61,944 nucleotides of DNA from Actinomycetota bacterium (lineage in GTDB: Bacteria > Actinomycetota > Acidimicrobiia > Acidimicrobiales > Ilumatobacteraceae). The notes beneath the pieces are model-generated. The model saw only the letters and a list, made by a program, of their open reading frames with translations, searched no databases and had not been told where the DNA came from. Location of the stretch: assembly GCA_016213665.1 (NCBI GenBank), contig JACQZX010000078.1, positions 1 through 61,944 on the forward strand, written 5' to 3'. Positions 13,018 to 22,263 of this stretch are shown here, one piece after another (the stretch's first letter is position 1; each line of letters starts with the position of its first letter). The position numbers and the translations under genes were made by a program.

Positions 13018-13887
13018 CTACGGCAGTCCGGCGTGTCCTACTGCCACCTGCGTCGACACGATCTTGCCCGTTTTGGCGGCAGCCGCGATGTCGGGGTGAG
13101 AACCGGCTGCCGTGAGCATGAACAGGGTGCGCCCGTCGTCGCCGCCGAGCATGCACGCGTAGCAGTTCTGCTCAGTCTCCAATTCCTCCAACACCTCTCC
13201 GCCGGCACGCACTCTGATGCAGCGCGGGCTGACGGCGTCGGCCACCCACACCGCCCCTTCGGCGTCGAGGCAGATGCCGTCGGGAGCGACGCCGGGAACC
13301 TCGGCCCACACGCGCTGCTTGGTCAACGAGCCGTCGGCGTTCACGTCGAACGCGGAGAGCCGAGCGCCGAGTGTCTCGGCGATGATCAACGTCTTGCCAT
13401 CGGGGGTGATCACCGTCCCGTTTGGGAAGCGCAGCCCGGTCGCCTCGACATGCACGCTTCCGTCGGGATCGACGCGTGCAAGGGTGGCACCCTTGTAGGC
13501 CTTGAGCGCCTCGCCGAACGCACCTGAGTGTTCGGCGGCAGCGAGGTCGAAACCGAAGTTGCCGACGTAGGCCCTTCCGAATGCGTCGACGACCATGTCG
13601 TTGCAGTGGAACTCGGCGATCGTCGAGAGTTCCGCGTGCACCACCAACTCGTCGTCCTCCAGCCGCAGTATGCGCAGATCGAGCATCGAGACGACCAGCA
13701 GCCGGCCATCTGGCAACCAGCCGAGGCCGCTCGGCTGTTCGGGCACGATCAGCTTGGTGTCGACATTCCCGTCGGCGTCGACCGTCTTGACGGCGTGATC
13801 ATAGAAGTCGCTGAACCAGAGCTTGCCGTGGTGCCAGCGAGGACCCTCCCCGTAGTGCAACCCTTCGGCCACCGTGTCAAGGTTCAT
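13018..13887 (-). CDS. SMP-30/gluconolactonase-type beta-propeller hydrolase
   Basis: A 289-residue protein with repeated beta-propeller blades: EGPRWHHGKLWFSDFYDHAV (metal Glu near residue 14), SGLGWLPDGRLLVVSM, CNDMVVDAFGRAYVGNFG (Asn-Asp metal site) and PDGICLDAEGAVWVADA. These are the SMP-30/gluconolactonase hallmarks, which bind one divalent metal and open lactones. Its ATG overlaps the galK stop by four bases (ATGA, 13884-13887), so it is translationally coupled. Sugar-lactone hydrolysis is the natural guess beside galactokinase, but the substrate is not established. Confidence 0.85.
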   Translation of the reverse strand: MNLDTVAEGLHYGEGPRWHHGKLWFSDFYDHAVKTVDADGNVDTKLIVPEQPSGLGWLPDGRLLVVSMLDLRILRLEDDELVVHAELSTIAEFHCNDMVVDAFGRAYVGNFGFDLAAAEHSGAFGEALKAYKGATLARVDPDGSVHVEATGLRFPNGTVITPDGKTLIIAETLGARLSAFDVNADGSLTKQRVWAEVPGVAPDGICLDAEGAVWVADAVSPRCIRVRAGGEVLEELETEQNCYACMLGGDDGRTLFMLTAAGSHPDIAAAAKTGKIVSTQVAVGHAGLP

Positions 13888-14882
13888 GAGTCAACGCTAA
13901 CGGACGCGCCGTCGACGGCTGTCACGACCCAGCCGTTCTGCAACGCCCCCGGTTGGGTGAGAGCGACGACACAGCCACCAAAGCCGCCGCCGGTCATACG
14001 CGCTCCGTAGACGCCGGGTGTCTCCTGCAACCTCGCCACCGCGTTGTCCATCGCAGGAGTCGACGTTTCGTAGAGGTCGCGCAGACTGTTGTGGCTCGCC
14101 AGCATCAGCTGACCGGCCTCGTCGATGTCACCCGCTGAGAGCGCACCGGCGAATTCGATGACGCGCCGATTCTCGGTCACGACGTGCAGCGCTCGCGCGC
14201 GGATGATCGGGTCGTCGATCGTGTTCACCTCGTCGACAGTGGCGAGTCGGAGTGGGCCGACCTCGCGCTCGGCAAGCGCGCACTCGGCGACGCGATCGGC
14301 GTAGGCACTGCCGACCAACCTCCGCTGCGTGACGAACCGAACAACCACCTCGACGTCGGCGGGTAGCGCAACCGGTGAGACGATCAGCGACGAGCAATCG
14401 ATCAACAGGGCGTGTCCAGCGACGCCGGAGGTGATTGTGAGTTGATCCATGATGCCGCTGGGTAGACCGGTCGCGCGGTTCTCTGCCCGCTGGCACAGTT
14501 GCGCCAACTCCAGCGCCGGGCCGTCGAACCCCAAGGCCAGCGCCGCGGCCACCTCCAACGCGGCACTGCTCGACAATCCGGCACCGATGGGGATAGTGCT
14601 GCTGACGGTTCCTCGGAAGCCGCTTGGGTTGCTCATCTCGGCAATCACGCCTGCCACGTATTTCGCCCACAAAGGCGTGACAGCTTCCGGATGCGTGAGA
14701 TCCAGTGGCAGGTCGAGCGGTTGTCGTTCGGCGGTGGAGGACAGTTGTACTCGTGGCCCACCGACCACACCATTGATCACGGTGTAACGATCGATTGCCA
14801 GCGGCATTACCGAACCACCCGTGTAATCCGTGTGATCGCCGATCAGATTCACGCGGCCAGGGGCCACAACCTGAAGGTTCAT
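13884..14882 (-). CDS. galK: galactokinase (GHMP kinase)
   Basis: A 332-residue GHMP kinase. The galactokinase signature GRVNLIGDHTDYTGG is at residues 9-23, the ATP-binding GHMP motif PIGAGLSSSAALEVAAA near residue 97, and the closing MTGGGFGGCVVAL near residue 295. It phosphorylates galactose, or a related sugar, at C1. No galT or galE is nearby; instead it is coupled by ATGA overlaps to an upstream LLM oxidoreductase (14879-14882) and a downstream SMP-30 lactonase. A different hexose or a salvage role is therefore possible. It is slightly shorter than E. coli GalK. Confidence 0.9.
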   Translation of the reverse strand: MNLQVVAPGRVNLIGDHTDYTGGSVMPLAIDRYTVINGVVGGPRVQLSSTAERQPLDLPLDLTHPEAVTPLWAKYVAGVIAEMSNPSGFRGTVSSTIPIGAGLSSSAALEVAAALALGFDGPALELAQLCQRAENRATGLPSGIMDQLTITSGVAGHALLIDCSSLIVSPVALPADVEVVVRFVTQRRLVGSAYADRVAECALAEREVGPLRLATVDEVNTIDDPIIRARALHVVTENRRVIEFAGALSAGDIDEAGQLMLASHNSLRDLYETSTPAMDNAVARLQETPGVYGARMTGGGFGGCVVALTQPGALQNGWVVTAVDGASVSVDS

Positions 14883-15778
14883 GCCAAATGCAACATCTCG
14901 CTGAAACGTTCGAGGGCTTCCAGGTCGAACGGTGCGCGTAACGCGATGTTCACCTGATCGGCGCCGGACTCTACGTAACCACCGATCGCATCCACGATCT
15001 GCTGGTCGTTGCCGGTGAGTACGCCGGGTCGCACGAAATCGCTGATTGCCCCGAACTGCTGTTGCAGGCTTTCCTCGCTGAACGCGAGGCCGACATTGAT
15101 CGCGCGACGGATCTGCTTAGGGTCACGTCCGGCGGTCGCGCAATGCTGATCGAGTACGGAGTTCTTGTGCGCGAAGGCGTCGGGGTCGATGAACGGCACA
15201 TTCCAGCCGTCAGCGAAACGAGCGGCGATCTTCAGCGTGCGTTTCTCCCCACCGCCGCCAATCCAAATCGGCAGCTTGGCCTGGACGGGACGTGGTTCGT
15301 TGCGCGCTTCCGTGAGGCGGAAGTAGCGGCCGTCGAAGTCGGTGACTTCATCGTGTAGCAGTCCCCGAAGACATTGCACGCCCTCCTCCAGCTGGTCGAG
15401 ACGGATCTTGGCATCGGGGAACGGGAACCCGTAGGCGTCGTACTCGAGCTTTGCCCAACCCGAACCGAGACCCATCTCGGCGCGTCCGCCGCTGAGTTGA
15501 TCGATCGCGGTCACGGCCTTGGCGAGTACCGCCGGGTGGCGATAGCCGATGGAGTAGACGAGCGATCCGCAACGCACGCGGCTGGTAGTGCACGCGAGAG
15601 CGGCGTGCATGGCAACGGCCTCGAGACAGGCCGCGTCGTCGCTGCGGCCAGTCGCTCCGTAGAAGTGATCCCACACACTGATCCAGCCGAAACCGAGTTC
15701 CTCGATGCGGCGCCACACGCCGCGCAGTTCGTCGGCCGTCGTGTGCTGCAACCCGACGTGCACTCCGAAAACGGTCAC
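14879..15778 (-). CDS. LLM-class (probably F420-dependent) oxidoreductase
   Basis: A 299-residue protein from GTG 15778, beginning VTVFGVHVGLQHTT. The open frame extends 39 codons further upstream, but that part overlaps the divergent hydrolase and lies beyond the -10. Luciferase-like TIM-barrel features include ISVWDHFYG, SIGYRHPAVLAKAVTAIDQ, GRAEMGLGSGWAKLEYDAYG, LPIWIGGGGEKRTLK and RFADGWNVPF. Such actinobacterial enzymes usually use coenzyme F420 rather than FMN; this is inference. It is the first gene of an operon with galK and an SMP-30 enzyme. Confidence 0.85.
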   Translation of the reverse strand: MTVFGVHVGLQHTTADELRGVWRRIEELGFGWISVWDHFYGATGRSDDAACLEAVAMHAALACTTSRVRCGSLVYSIGYRHPAVLAKAVTAIDQLSGGRAEMGLGSGWAKLEYDAYGFPFPDAKIRLDQLEEGVQCLRGLLHDEVTDFDGRYFRLTEARNEPRPVQAKLPIWIGGGGEKRTLKIAARFADGWNVPFIDPDAFAHKNSVLDQHCATAGRDPKQIRRAINVGLAFSEESLQQQFGAISDFVRPGVLTGNDQQIVDAIGGYVESGADQVNIALRAPFDLEALERFSEMLHLA

Positions 15779-15784
15779 GAGGGG

Positions 15785-15794
15785 AAGGTAGCCT
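15785..15794. promoter_or_regulatory. shared bidirectional -10 element of the LLM and hydrolase operons
   Basis: AAGGTAGCCT reads TACCTT on the reverse strand (6 nt before GTG 15778) and TAGCCT on the forward strand (6 nt before ATG 15801), overlapping at TA. The gap between the two start codons is 22 bp. It repeats the architecture seen at 8403-8412. Confidence 0.55.
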
Positions 15795-15800
15795 GCGCGG

Positions 15801-16709
15801 ATGCCCCGTGCCCTCGTTGCCACCGGAATGGAACTCGAATTCGACACATTCGGATCGCCCAGCGACCCGGCGCTGCTGCTTATCATGGGATTCAACGTTC
15901 AGATGACGGCGTGGGATGAGCGTTTCTGCCAACTCTTCGCCGACGCCGGCAGGTTCGTGATCCGTTTCGACAATCGCGACTGCGGCCTGTCCACCAAGCT
16001 CGACGGTCAGCAACCTGATCTTGCCGGAGCGATGATGGCCGCTTTCGCTGGTGAGCCGCCGCCGGCGCTTCCGTACACGCTCGCCGACATGGCTGCCGAC
16101 GCGATCGGCTTGCTCGATCACCTCGGCGTCACTCGGGCGCACATCGTCGGCGCATCGATGGGCGGAATGATCGCACAGGTGATCGCCGTCAACCATCGCG
16201 ACCGCGTGATCAGCCTGGTTTCGATGATGAGCCAGCCCGGCGATCCCGAGGTCGGCCAACCCGCGCCCGAGGCCGCGGCTTCCATCTTCGGACCCCAACC
16301 CACCACGCGCGAGGAATACATCGAGTCGGCGCCGAGGTGGATGGTTTGGCAGTCGAAGAAGTACCGCGACCTCGATCGCATGAAGGCGCTCGCCGCTCGC
16401 GAGTTCGATCGCTCCTTCTATCCCGAGGGTGCGCCGCGTCAGCTCGCCGCCATCTATGGCAGTGGCCGCCGCGATGCCGAGCTGCGCACGCTCGACGTGC
16501 CCACCCTCGTCATCCACGGGCGCGACGACACACTGATCACGCCCAGTGGCGGCTTTCGCACCGCCGAACTGATTCCGGGCGCGCACCTGCTCTACCTCGC
16601 CGACATGGGTCACGATCTGCCCGAGCCGCTGTGGCCGGTGCTCGTCGATGCGATCATCAGCCACACGTCGCACGCCAACTCGCGGGCTGTGACGGCGGGA
16701 AAACCATGA
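15801..16709 (+). CDS. alpha/beta-fold hydrolase
   Basis: A 302-residue protein. The nucleophile elbow GASMGG places the catalytic Ser at residue 119. The acid is in IHGRDDTLI and the His in LADMGHDLP near the end, giving a full triad. RFDNRDCGLSTK and the preceding MGFNVQMTAW supply the oxyanion region seen in esterases and lactonases of this group. It opens a four-gene operon: its stop overlaps the start of the CoA transferase as ATGA (16706-16709). The substrate is unknown; an ester or thioester linked to the CoA-transferase step is possible. Confidence 0.88.
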   Translation: MPRALVATGMELEFDTFGSPSDPALLLIMGFNVQMTAWDERFCQLFADAGRFVIRFDNRDCGLSTKLDGQQPDLAGAMMAAFAGEPPPALPYTLADMAADAIGLLDHLGVTRAHIVGASMGGMIAQVIAVNHRDRVISLVSMMSQPGDPEVGQPAPEAAASIFGPQPTTREEYIESAPRWMVWQSKKYRDLDRMKALAAREFDRSFYPEGAPRQLAAIYGSGRRDAELRTLDVPTLVIHGRDDTLITPSGGFRTAELIPGAHLLYLADMGHDLPEPLWPVLVDAIISHTSHANSRAVTAGKP

Positions 16710-17881
16710 CGGCAGGGCCGCTCAGCGGTTACCGCATCATCGAACTGGCCGGCATCGGCCCGGCACCGTTCGCTGGAATGATGCTCGCCGATATGGGGGC
16801 CGAGGTGATCCGGGTCGAACGAGTGCAGTCTGTGCGTGATCCGCTTCCGGATGGCCCCCACTGGGATGTGCTGCTCCGCGGCCGTCGAAATGTGGCGATC
16901 GACCTCAAGCATCGCGATGGTGTGGCCACCCTGCTCGGTCTGGTCGCGAAGGCCGACGCGTTGATCGAGGGCTTTCGCCCGCAGGTGATGGAACGCCTCG
17001 GTGTCGGTCCGCAGGTCAGCCTGGCGCGCAACCCGCGGCTGGTCTTTGGCCGCATGACCGGGTGGGGCCAGGAAGGGCCGTATGCGAACTCCGCCGGTCA
17101 CGACATCAACTACATCTCGTTGGCGGGAGCGCTCGCGCACTTCGGGCGAGCCGGCGAGGCACCGGTTCCACCACTGAACATGGTGGGCGACTTTGGCGGC
17201 GGCGGCATGCTCTTGGCCTACGGAGTCGTGTGCGCGTTGCTGGAAGCGCAGCGCAGCGGGCACGGGCAAGTGGTCGACGCGGCCATGGTCGACGGGACGG
17301 CCGTGCTGATGAGCATGTTCTGGGGGTTCCAGCGCATTGGGCTGTTCGACGAGAACAATCGCGGCACCAACCTGCTCGACACCGGTGCTCACTTCTACGA
17401 TGTATTCGAGTGCGCGGACGGCGGGTATGTATCGATCGGATCGCTCGAGCCTCAGTTCTACGCCGAACTGCTGCGCCTCACCGGACTCGAGAACGACTCA
17501 GAATTCGCCGAGCAGATGAACCGCGCGCGGTGGCCGCACCTAAAGGAACGGCTTCGGGCGGTCATCCTTTCCAAGACCCGTGACGAATGGTGTGCGCTGA
17601 TGGAAAACACTGACGTCTGCTTCGCCCCGGTGCTCACGATGAGCGAGGCCGCCGGCCACCCGCACAACGTCGCACGGGGTACTTTCGTGAATGTGGCCGG
17701 TGCGACCCAGCCGGCACCGGCACCGCGGTTCTCGCGAACGCCGGCGGCCACTCCGTCGCCGCCCACCCATGCCGGCGCACAAACGCGCCAGGTTCTCGCC
17801 GATTGGGGCTTTACCGCCGACAGAATCGACGACTTGGTGGCGAGCGGCGCCATCGCCGCGCCGACGAAGGGGAAACAGTGA
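16706..17881 (+). CDS. class III CoA-transferase family protein (alpha-methylacyl-CoA racemase-like)
   Basis: A 391-residue protein from ATG 16706, which overlaps the preceding stop. The opening GYRIIELAGIGPAPFAGMMLADMGAEVIRVER is the family signature (positions 8-39), followed by GRRNVAIDLKH and the racemase-type GHDINYISLAGALAHFG with the catalytic His-Asp. Those residues favour alpha-methylacyl-CoA racemase (epimerising branched acyl-CoA) over formyl-CoA transferase. It would act in branched-chain or sterol side-chain catabolism. The stop overlaps the next start by one base. Confidence 0.85.
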   Translation: MTAGPLSGYRIIELAGIGPAPFAGMMLADMGAEVIRVERVQSVRDPLPDGPHWDVLLRGRRNVAIDLKHRDGVATLLGLVAKADALIEGFRPQVMERLGVGPQVSLARNPRLVFGRMTGWGQEGPYANSAGHDINYISLAGALAHFGRAGEAPVPPLNMVGDFGGGGMLLAYGVVCALLEAQRSGHGQVVDAAMVDGTAVLMSMFWGFQRIGLFDENNRGTNLLDTGAHFYDVFECADGGYVSIGSLEPQFYAELLRLTGLENDSEFAEQMNRARWPHLKERLRAVILSKTRDEWCALMENTDVCFAPVLTMSEAAGHPHNVARGTFVNVAGATQPAPAPRFSRTPAATPSPPTHAGAQTRQVLADWGFTADRIDDLVASGAIAAPTKGKQ

Positions 17882-18684
17882 TGGGAACGCTTGTGTGCTT
17901 TCATGCACATCCCGACGACGAGAGCATGACAACCGGCGGCAGTATGGCCCGGGCCGTCGCGGAGGGTCATCGCGTGGTGCTGGTCGTGGCCACCAACGGC
18001 GATTACGGCGAGGTCCCCAGCGATTTGGCCGCGGGAGAGAGTTTGCTCGATCGCCGTCGTGCGGAGTCGGAGGCATCGGTTGCCGCGCTCGGCGTTCATC
18101 GACTCGTGTGGCTTGGCTACAAGGACAGCGGAATGACCGGGTGGCAGCAGAACGACGATCCGGAGTCTTTCTGGCAGGCACCGATCGACGCCGCCGCTGA
18201 ACGATTGGCTGCCGTTTTGCGCGAGGAATCCGCCGACGTGCTCACCGTCTATGACTGGCACGGCAACTACGGCCATCCCGATCACGTGAAGGTGCACTCG
18301 GTCGGTCATCGGGCCGCCGAGGTCGCCGGTGTCGCGCGCGTATTCGAGGCGACGATGAACCGTGATGCGATGAAGCGCTTCTTTGCGGCCGCCAGTGAGG
18401 CCGGGGTGGCCACCGGACCCGACGGCGAGGACTGGGATCCCGATGGCCCGGCCGACGACGGCAATCCCTTCGGTACACCGGAGTCCGAGCTCACTCATGC
18501 CGTCGACGTTTCTGACTTCGTCAGCCACAAGCGCGCTTCGATCTCGTGTCACCGTAGCCAGGTGACCGACGCCGGCTTCTTCATGTCGATGCCCGAGGAT
18601 GCGTTTGCGGCGGCGTTCAGCACCGAGTGGTTCATTCGCAAGGGGGCCGATCACCCACTGCGCGAGGGATGGCTGTTCGAATGA
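17881..18684 (+). CDS. PIG-L/LmbE family deacetylase (MshB/Mca-like)
   Basis: A 267-residue protein from ATG 17881. Zinc ligands are visible in AHPDDESMTTGG near residue 9 and HGNYGHPDHVKVH near residue 124, the AHPDDE and HPDH motifs of PIG-L enzymes. In actinobacteria this family includes the mycothiol enzymes MshB and Mca, and this length fits both. The mycothiol link is inference, supported only by an MDMPI-domain gene at 49.3 kb. It is translationally coupled to the CoA transferase before it and the phosphatase after it. Confidence 0.85.
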   Translation: MGTLVCFHAHPDDESMTTGGSMARAVAEGHRVVLVVATNGDYGEVPSDLAAGESLLDRRRAESEASVAALGVHRLVWLGYKDSGMTGWQQNDDPESFWQAPIDAAAERLAAVLREESADVLTVYDWHGNYGHPDHVKVHSVGHRAAEVAGVARVFEATMNRDAMKRFFAAASEAGVATGPDGEDWDPDGPADDGNPFGTPESELTHAVDVSDFVSHKRASISCHRSQVTDAGFFMSMPEDAFAAAFSTEWFIRKGADHPLREGWLFE

Positions 18685-19253
18685 CCCGGCTCTACCTGGT
18701 GCGCCACGGTCGTGCCGCAGCAGGGTGGGACACCGATGCCGATCCCGGTCTCGATGACATCGGCAGGGAGCAAGCGGCGGCTTTGGTTGGCAGGTTGGCG
18801 ACGCTCGGGCCGCTTGAAATCGTGACCAGCCCACTGCTGCGCTGTCAACAAACGGCCTCGGCGCTGGCCGAGCAATGGCGGGTGACCCCAAGGGTCGAGC
18901 CGCGGGTTGCCGAGATTCCATCGCCCGCGGGAGTGCCGATGGTCGCGCGGGTGGAATGGTTGCGACTGGCGATGGCGGGAACCTGGCAGCACTTGGATGC
19001 GCGCTACCTCGCGTTTCGCGAGGGTGCATTGGCCGCGCTGGCCGAGATCGCGGCAGGCGGCGCCGCAACGGTGGTCACCACACACTTTGTTGCCATCAAC
19101 GCGGTGATCGGTGCGGCGCTCGGTGACGACCGGCTGCTGATCCGCAGTCTCGACAACTGCTCGGTGACGATCGTCGATGTTGATCAGAGAGGCAGATCCG
19201 GATTGTTTCAATTGGTTGAAGCTGGCCAAGAAGCCGACACTCTGATCCGCTGA
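18681..19253 (+). CDS. histidine phosphatase family protein
   Basis: A 190-residue protein starting at ATG 18681, overlapping the PIG-L stop as ATGA. The catalytic LVRHGRA is at residues 6-12, with LRCQQTASALA supplying the second phosphate-pocket Arg and VVTTHFVAINAVIG the second catalytic His. This is the phosphoglycerate-mutase/SixA-like fold with a small cap. The substrate cannot be predicted. It closes the hydrolase operon. Confidence 0.85.
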   Translation: MTRLYLVRHGRAAAGWDTDADPGLDDIGREQAAALVGRLATLGPLEIVTSPLLRCQQTASALAEQWRVTPRVEPRVAEIPSPAGVPMVARVEWLRLAMAGTWQHLDARYLAFREGALAALAEIAAGGAATVVTTHFVAINAVIGAALGDDRLLIRSLDNCSVTIVDVDQRGRSGLFQLVEAGQEADTLIR

Positions 19254-19281
19254 TCGGCCGCCGCGCTGGCAGACTTCGTGC

Positions 19282-19983
19282 ATGAACATCAGTCGCGTGT
19301 TGGTAACTGTCAGCGTTGTCGGTGCGTCAGTCGTTGCCTGCAGCAGCGGGGGAGAGTCGCGGGCGACTACATCGGTCGTTACCTCCACGTCGACCTCCAC
19401 CACCGTTGCTGCGCCGCCGACGACTCGTGTTCCGACGCCTTCGACATCGAGCACTTCCACGTCGTCGACAACAAGCACCACCTCCACTATCCCAGTTGTC
19501 GTCGGTCTCGATCTCTCGGCCGACGGGCTCGGTGGCGAATCCTTCGGGGCCGAGTCAACAGGTGTCATTTCGTACGTCGAGTCGATCCTCGGTGCTCCCA
19601 CAAGTGATACCGGGTGGCTCAACAACGTTTCGATCGGCGCGGCGTGCCCCGGAACCGAGATGCGTCAGGTCACCTGGGGCGATCTCGTGCTCACGTTCGC
19701 CGACGAATCACCGGCGGCAGTCGGCACTCGGCACTTTGCCGCGTACTCCTACGGGCCACCGGCGGCGGCCTTCGCGAATCCTTTCGGGCTCACCACCGAT
19801 GCCGGTATCGGAATCGGTGACACAGTTGCCGAGCTGCTCATCGTCTATCCCGCCGCCGCCGTCAACGACGACGAGTTCGGACCGACGTTCCAGATCGAAG
19901 CGGGGCTGTTCGGTTTTCTCACCGATGTCACGGTCACGGGCACCATCACCAGTTTCGTGGGTGGATTCGGCTGCGGCGAGTAG
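19282..19983 (+). CDS. lipoprotein with Thr/Ser-rich linker, unknown function
   Basis: A 233-residue exported protein. Residues 1-20 form a signal peptide with lipobox VVAC. Residues about 25-72 are a low-complexity Thr/Ser/Pro linker that should span the wall. The folded remainder (VGLDLSADGLGGESFG onward) has two Cys, at AACPG and GFGCGE, which could form a disulfide. It includes VLTFAD and GIGIGDTVAELLIVYP. I recognise no family. The stop TAG is also the first half of the -10 of the next gene. Confidence 0.75.
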   Translation: MNISRVLVTVSVVGASVVACSSGGESRATTSVVTSTSTSTTVAAPPTTRVPTPSTSSTSTSSTTSTTSTIPVVVGLDLSADGLGGESFGAESTGVISYVESILGAPTSDTGWLNNVSIGAACPGTEMRQVTWGDLVLTFADESPAAVGTRHFAAYSYGPPAAAFANPFGLTTDAGIGIGDTVAELLIVYPAAAVNDDEFGPTFQIEAGLFGFLTDVTVTGTITSFVGGFGCGE

Positions 19984-19986
19984 ATT
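19981..19986 (+). promoter_or_regulatory. -10 element overlapping a stop codon
   Basis: TAGATT contains the stop of the lipoprotein gene and lies 6 nt before ATG 19993. It is the clearest of four cases where a stop codon doubles as a -10. Confidence 0.45.
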
Positions 19987-19992
19987 GCGGAG

Positions 19993-20376
19993 ATGTTTGC
20001 AAGCAGCCTGTCCACCACGCGCGCCCTGCACGAGGGCTGGGCATGGGTCGTAATCATCGGTAACGGCCTCGCCGGGCTGTGGTCGCTTGCGGCCCATCGC
20101 TTGCACGCGTTGCGAACACGGGCGCTGTGGTGGTTCATCGGCCTCGCGCAGGTCACTGTCTTCGTGCAGGTGATTCTCGGCGCTCTGTTGGTTGGAAAGC
20201 ACAAGGTACCGCTGCCCGAGTTCCACGCGTTTTACGGATTCGTCGCCATCATCGCGATCGCGATCATCTACAGCTACCGCTTTCAGTTGAAGCACCGCCT
20301 CTACCTGCTGTACGGCTACGGCAGTCTGTTCGTGATGGGGCTGGGCATTCGCGCGATGTTGGTTGCCGCCAGCTGA
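19993..20376 (+). CDS. four-helix integral membrane protein, unknown function
   Basis: A 127-residue hydrophobic protein with about four transmembrane helices: WAWVVIIGNGLAGLWSLAA, LWWFIGLAQVTVFVQVILGALL, FHAFYGFVAIIAIAIIYSY and LYGYGSLFVMGLGIRAMLV. Conserved-looking His residues (LHEGWAW, FHAFYGF) near helix ends recall small haem or quinone-binding membrane proteins, but this is speculation. It lies 9 nt after the lipoprotein and converges on pckG. Confidence 0.72.
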   Translation: MFASSLSTTRALHEGWAWVVIIGNGLAGLWSLAAHRLHALRTRALWWFIGLAQVTVFVQVILGALLVGKHKVPLPEFHAFYGFVAIIAIAIIYSYRFQLKHRLYLLYGYGSLFVMGLGIRAMLVAAS

Positions 20377-20405
20377 CCCGTCCGACGGATGGCTCGCGGG
20401 TGTCC

Positions 20406-22196
20406 CTACAGGGCGGCGGCGAGTTTGTGCAATTGCTCGGTCAACTCGATCGGCATGCTGTCGCCGAATTGCGCGTAGTGCTCCTCGATCTGCGGAATCG
20501 CTTCGCTCCAACCGGCGGCGTCGAACGAAAGCAGTTCCGTGATGTCGGCATCGGAGACGTCGAGCCCGGCGACATCTAGTGATCCGGTCGTCGGCAGATA
20601 ACCGATCGCGGTTTCGATGGCATCGGCCGTGCCGTTGACGCGGTCGAACACCCACTTCAAGACTCGGCTGTTCTCGCCGTATCCGGGCCACAGGAAGCGC
20701 CCAGCCTCATCGCGACGGAACCAGTTGACGATGAAGACCTTCGGCAATTTGTTGCCGGCGGTGGCCCGACCAACCTTCAGCCAATGCCCGAAGTAGTCGG
20801 CCATGTTGTAGCCGCAGAACGGGAGCATCGCCATCGGATCGAAGCGCAGCTTGCCCACTGGGCCCTGCTGTGCCGCTGTCGTCTCGCTGGCCATGATCGA
20901 TCCGAGAAAGACGCCGTGCTGCCAATCGAACGCCTGGGCGACGAGCGGCACCGTCGAACGCCGCCTGCCGCCGAACAGGATCGCACTGATCGGAACACCG
21001 GCGGGGTCTTCCCACTCTGGGGCGATCGATGGACACTGCGCGGCCGGGGCGGTGAAGCGGGCGTTCGGATGCGCCGCCGGGTTCTCGGACTCCGGGGTCC
21101 ACGCGTCGCCGCGCCAATCGGTGGCGCGGGCCGGCTTGGCGTCGGACATGCCTTCCCACCACACGTCACCTTCGCTGGTGAGGGCGGTGTTGGTGAAGAT
21201 GCTGTTCCCCGAGAGCGTGTGCATTGCGTTGGCGTTGGTGTCGAAGCCGGTGCCAGGTGCGACGCCGAAGAACCCGGCCTCGGGGTTGATCGCATACAAC
21301 CGTCCGTCGCGCCCGTACTTCATCCAACAGATGTCGTCACCGATCGTCTCGGCCGTCCAACCCTCGATGGTGGGCACCACCATCGCCAGGTTGGTCTTGC
21401 CGCAGGCGCTGGGGAAGGCGGCGGCGATGTATTTCGACTCGCCTGCGGGGCTGGTGAGCTTCAAGATGAGCATGTGCTCGGCCAGCCAGCCATCGTCGCG
21501 TGCCATCACAGAAGCGATGCGGAGCGCGAAGCACTTCTTGCCGAGTAATGCGTTGCCACCGTAACCAGAGCCGTAGCTGATGATCTCGCGTGTCTCGGGG
21601 AAGTGCACGATGTACTTGTTGTCAGGATTGCACGGCCACGACGAGTCGGGCCTTCCGGGTTCGATCGGTGAACCGACCGAGTGCACACACGGCACCCAAT
21701 CGCCATCACCGAGCACGTCAAGTGCCCGCTGGCCCATGCGGGTCATGATTCGCATGTTGGTCGCCACGTAAGCGCTGTCGGTCAACTGGACGCCGATATG
21801 TGCGATCGGTGAACCGAGTGGCCCCATGCTGAAAGGCACCACGTACATCGTTCGGCCGCGCATGGCCCCAGCGCACAGAGCGTTCAACTCCGCGCGCATC
21901 AATACCGGATCGCGCCAGTTGTTGTTAGGGCCGGCGTCCTCGGGCTCAGTGGAGCAGATGAAGGTTCGGTCTTCGACGCGGGCGACATCGCCCGGATCGG
22001 AATGCGCCCAGTAACTGTTGGGGCGTTTGGCTTCGGCGAGGCGGGTGAAGGTGCCGCTGTCGACCAGTGCTCGACAGAGTTGTTCGTATTCCTCGGCTGA
22101 ACCGTCGCACCAATGAATGTGGTCGGGCTGGAACACGTCGGCCCACTCGGTTACCCACTTCTTCAGTCGCACGTTGCCAGTGGTTGCGGTCGTCAC
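20406..22196 (-). CDS. pckG: phosphoenolpyruvate carboxykinase (GTP)
   Basis: A 596-residue enzyme from GTG 22196 ([14 protein letters not shown]); the open frame runs further upstream but only into non-conserved sequence, and the family is about 600-620 residues. The P-loop with the GTP-family active-site Cys is [12 protein letters not shown], preceded by [11 protein letters not shown]. Other hallmarks are the substrate-binding [30 protein letters not shown] and [11 protein letters not shown]. It interconverts oxaloacetate and PEP, linking the TCA cycle (kgd, same window) to gluconeogenesis. It is preceded on the same strand by the cold-shock-like gene, with a 67-bp gap. Confidence 0.97.
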   Translation of the reverse strand: MTTATTGNVRLKKWVTEWADVFQPDHIHWCDGSAEEYEQLCRALVDSGTFTRLAEAKRPNSYWAHSDPGDVARVEDRTFICSTEPEDAGPNNNWRDPVLMRAELNALCAGAMRGRTMYVVPFSMGPLGSPIAHIGVQLTDSAYVATNMRIMTRMGQRALDVLGDGDWVPCVHSVGSPIEPGRPDSSWPCNPDNKYIVHFPETREIISYGSGYGGNALLGKKCFALRIASVMARDDGWLAEHMLILKLTSPAGESKYIAAAFPSACGKTNLAMVVPTIEGWTAETIGDDICWMKYGRDGRLYAINPEAGFFGVAPGTGFDTNANAMHTLSGNSIFTNTALTSEGDVWWEGMSDAKPARATDWRGDAWTPESENPAAHPNARFTAPAAQCPSIAPEWEDPAGVPISAILFGGRRRSTVPLVAQAFDWQHGVFLGSIMASETTAAQQGPVGKLRFDPMAMLPFCGYNMADYFGHWLKVGRATAGNKLPKVFIVNWFRRDEAGRFLWPGYGENSRVLKWVFDRVNGTADAIETAIGYLPTTGSLDVAGLDVSDADITELLSFDAAGWSEAIPQIEEHYAQFGDSMPIELTEQLHKLAAAL

Positions 22197-22263
22197 GCAC
22201 CCAGTCTGGCAAACGGTTGCAGAAACATGAAACCGGGCAGCGATACCCCTGCAAACGGGCCGA

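Noticed and set aside
17458-19068. 536-codon reverse frame opposite the CoA-transferase, PIG-L and phosphatase genes
   Set aside because: No domain; the three forward genes have overlapping start/stop junctions and catalytic motifs.
20377-20405. Terminator between the small membrane protein gene and pckG
   Set aside because: Only 4-bp inverted repeats were found, which is not enough to call.
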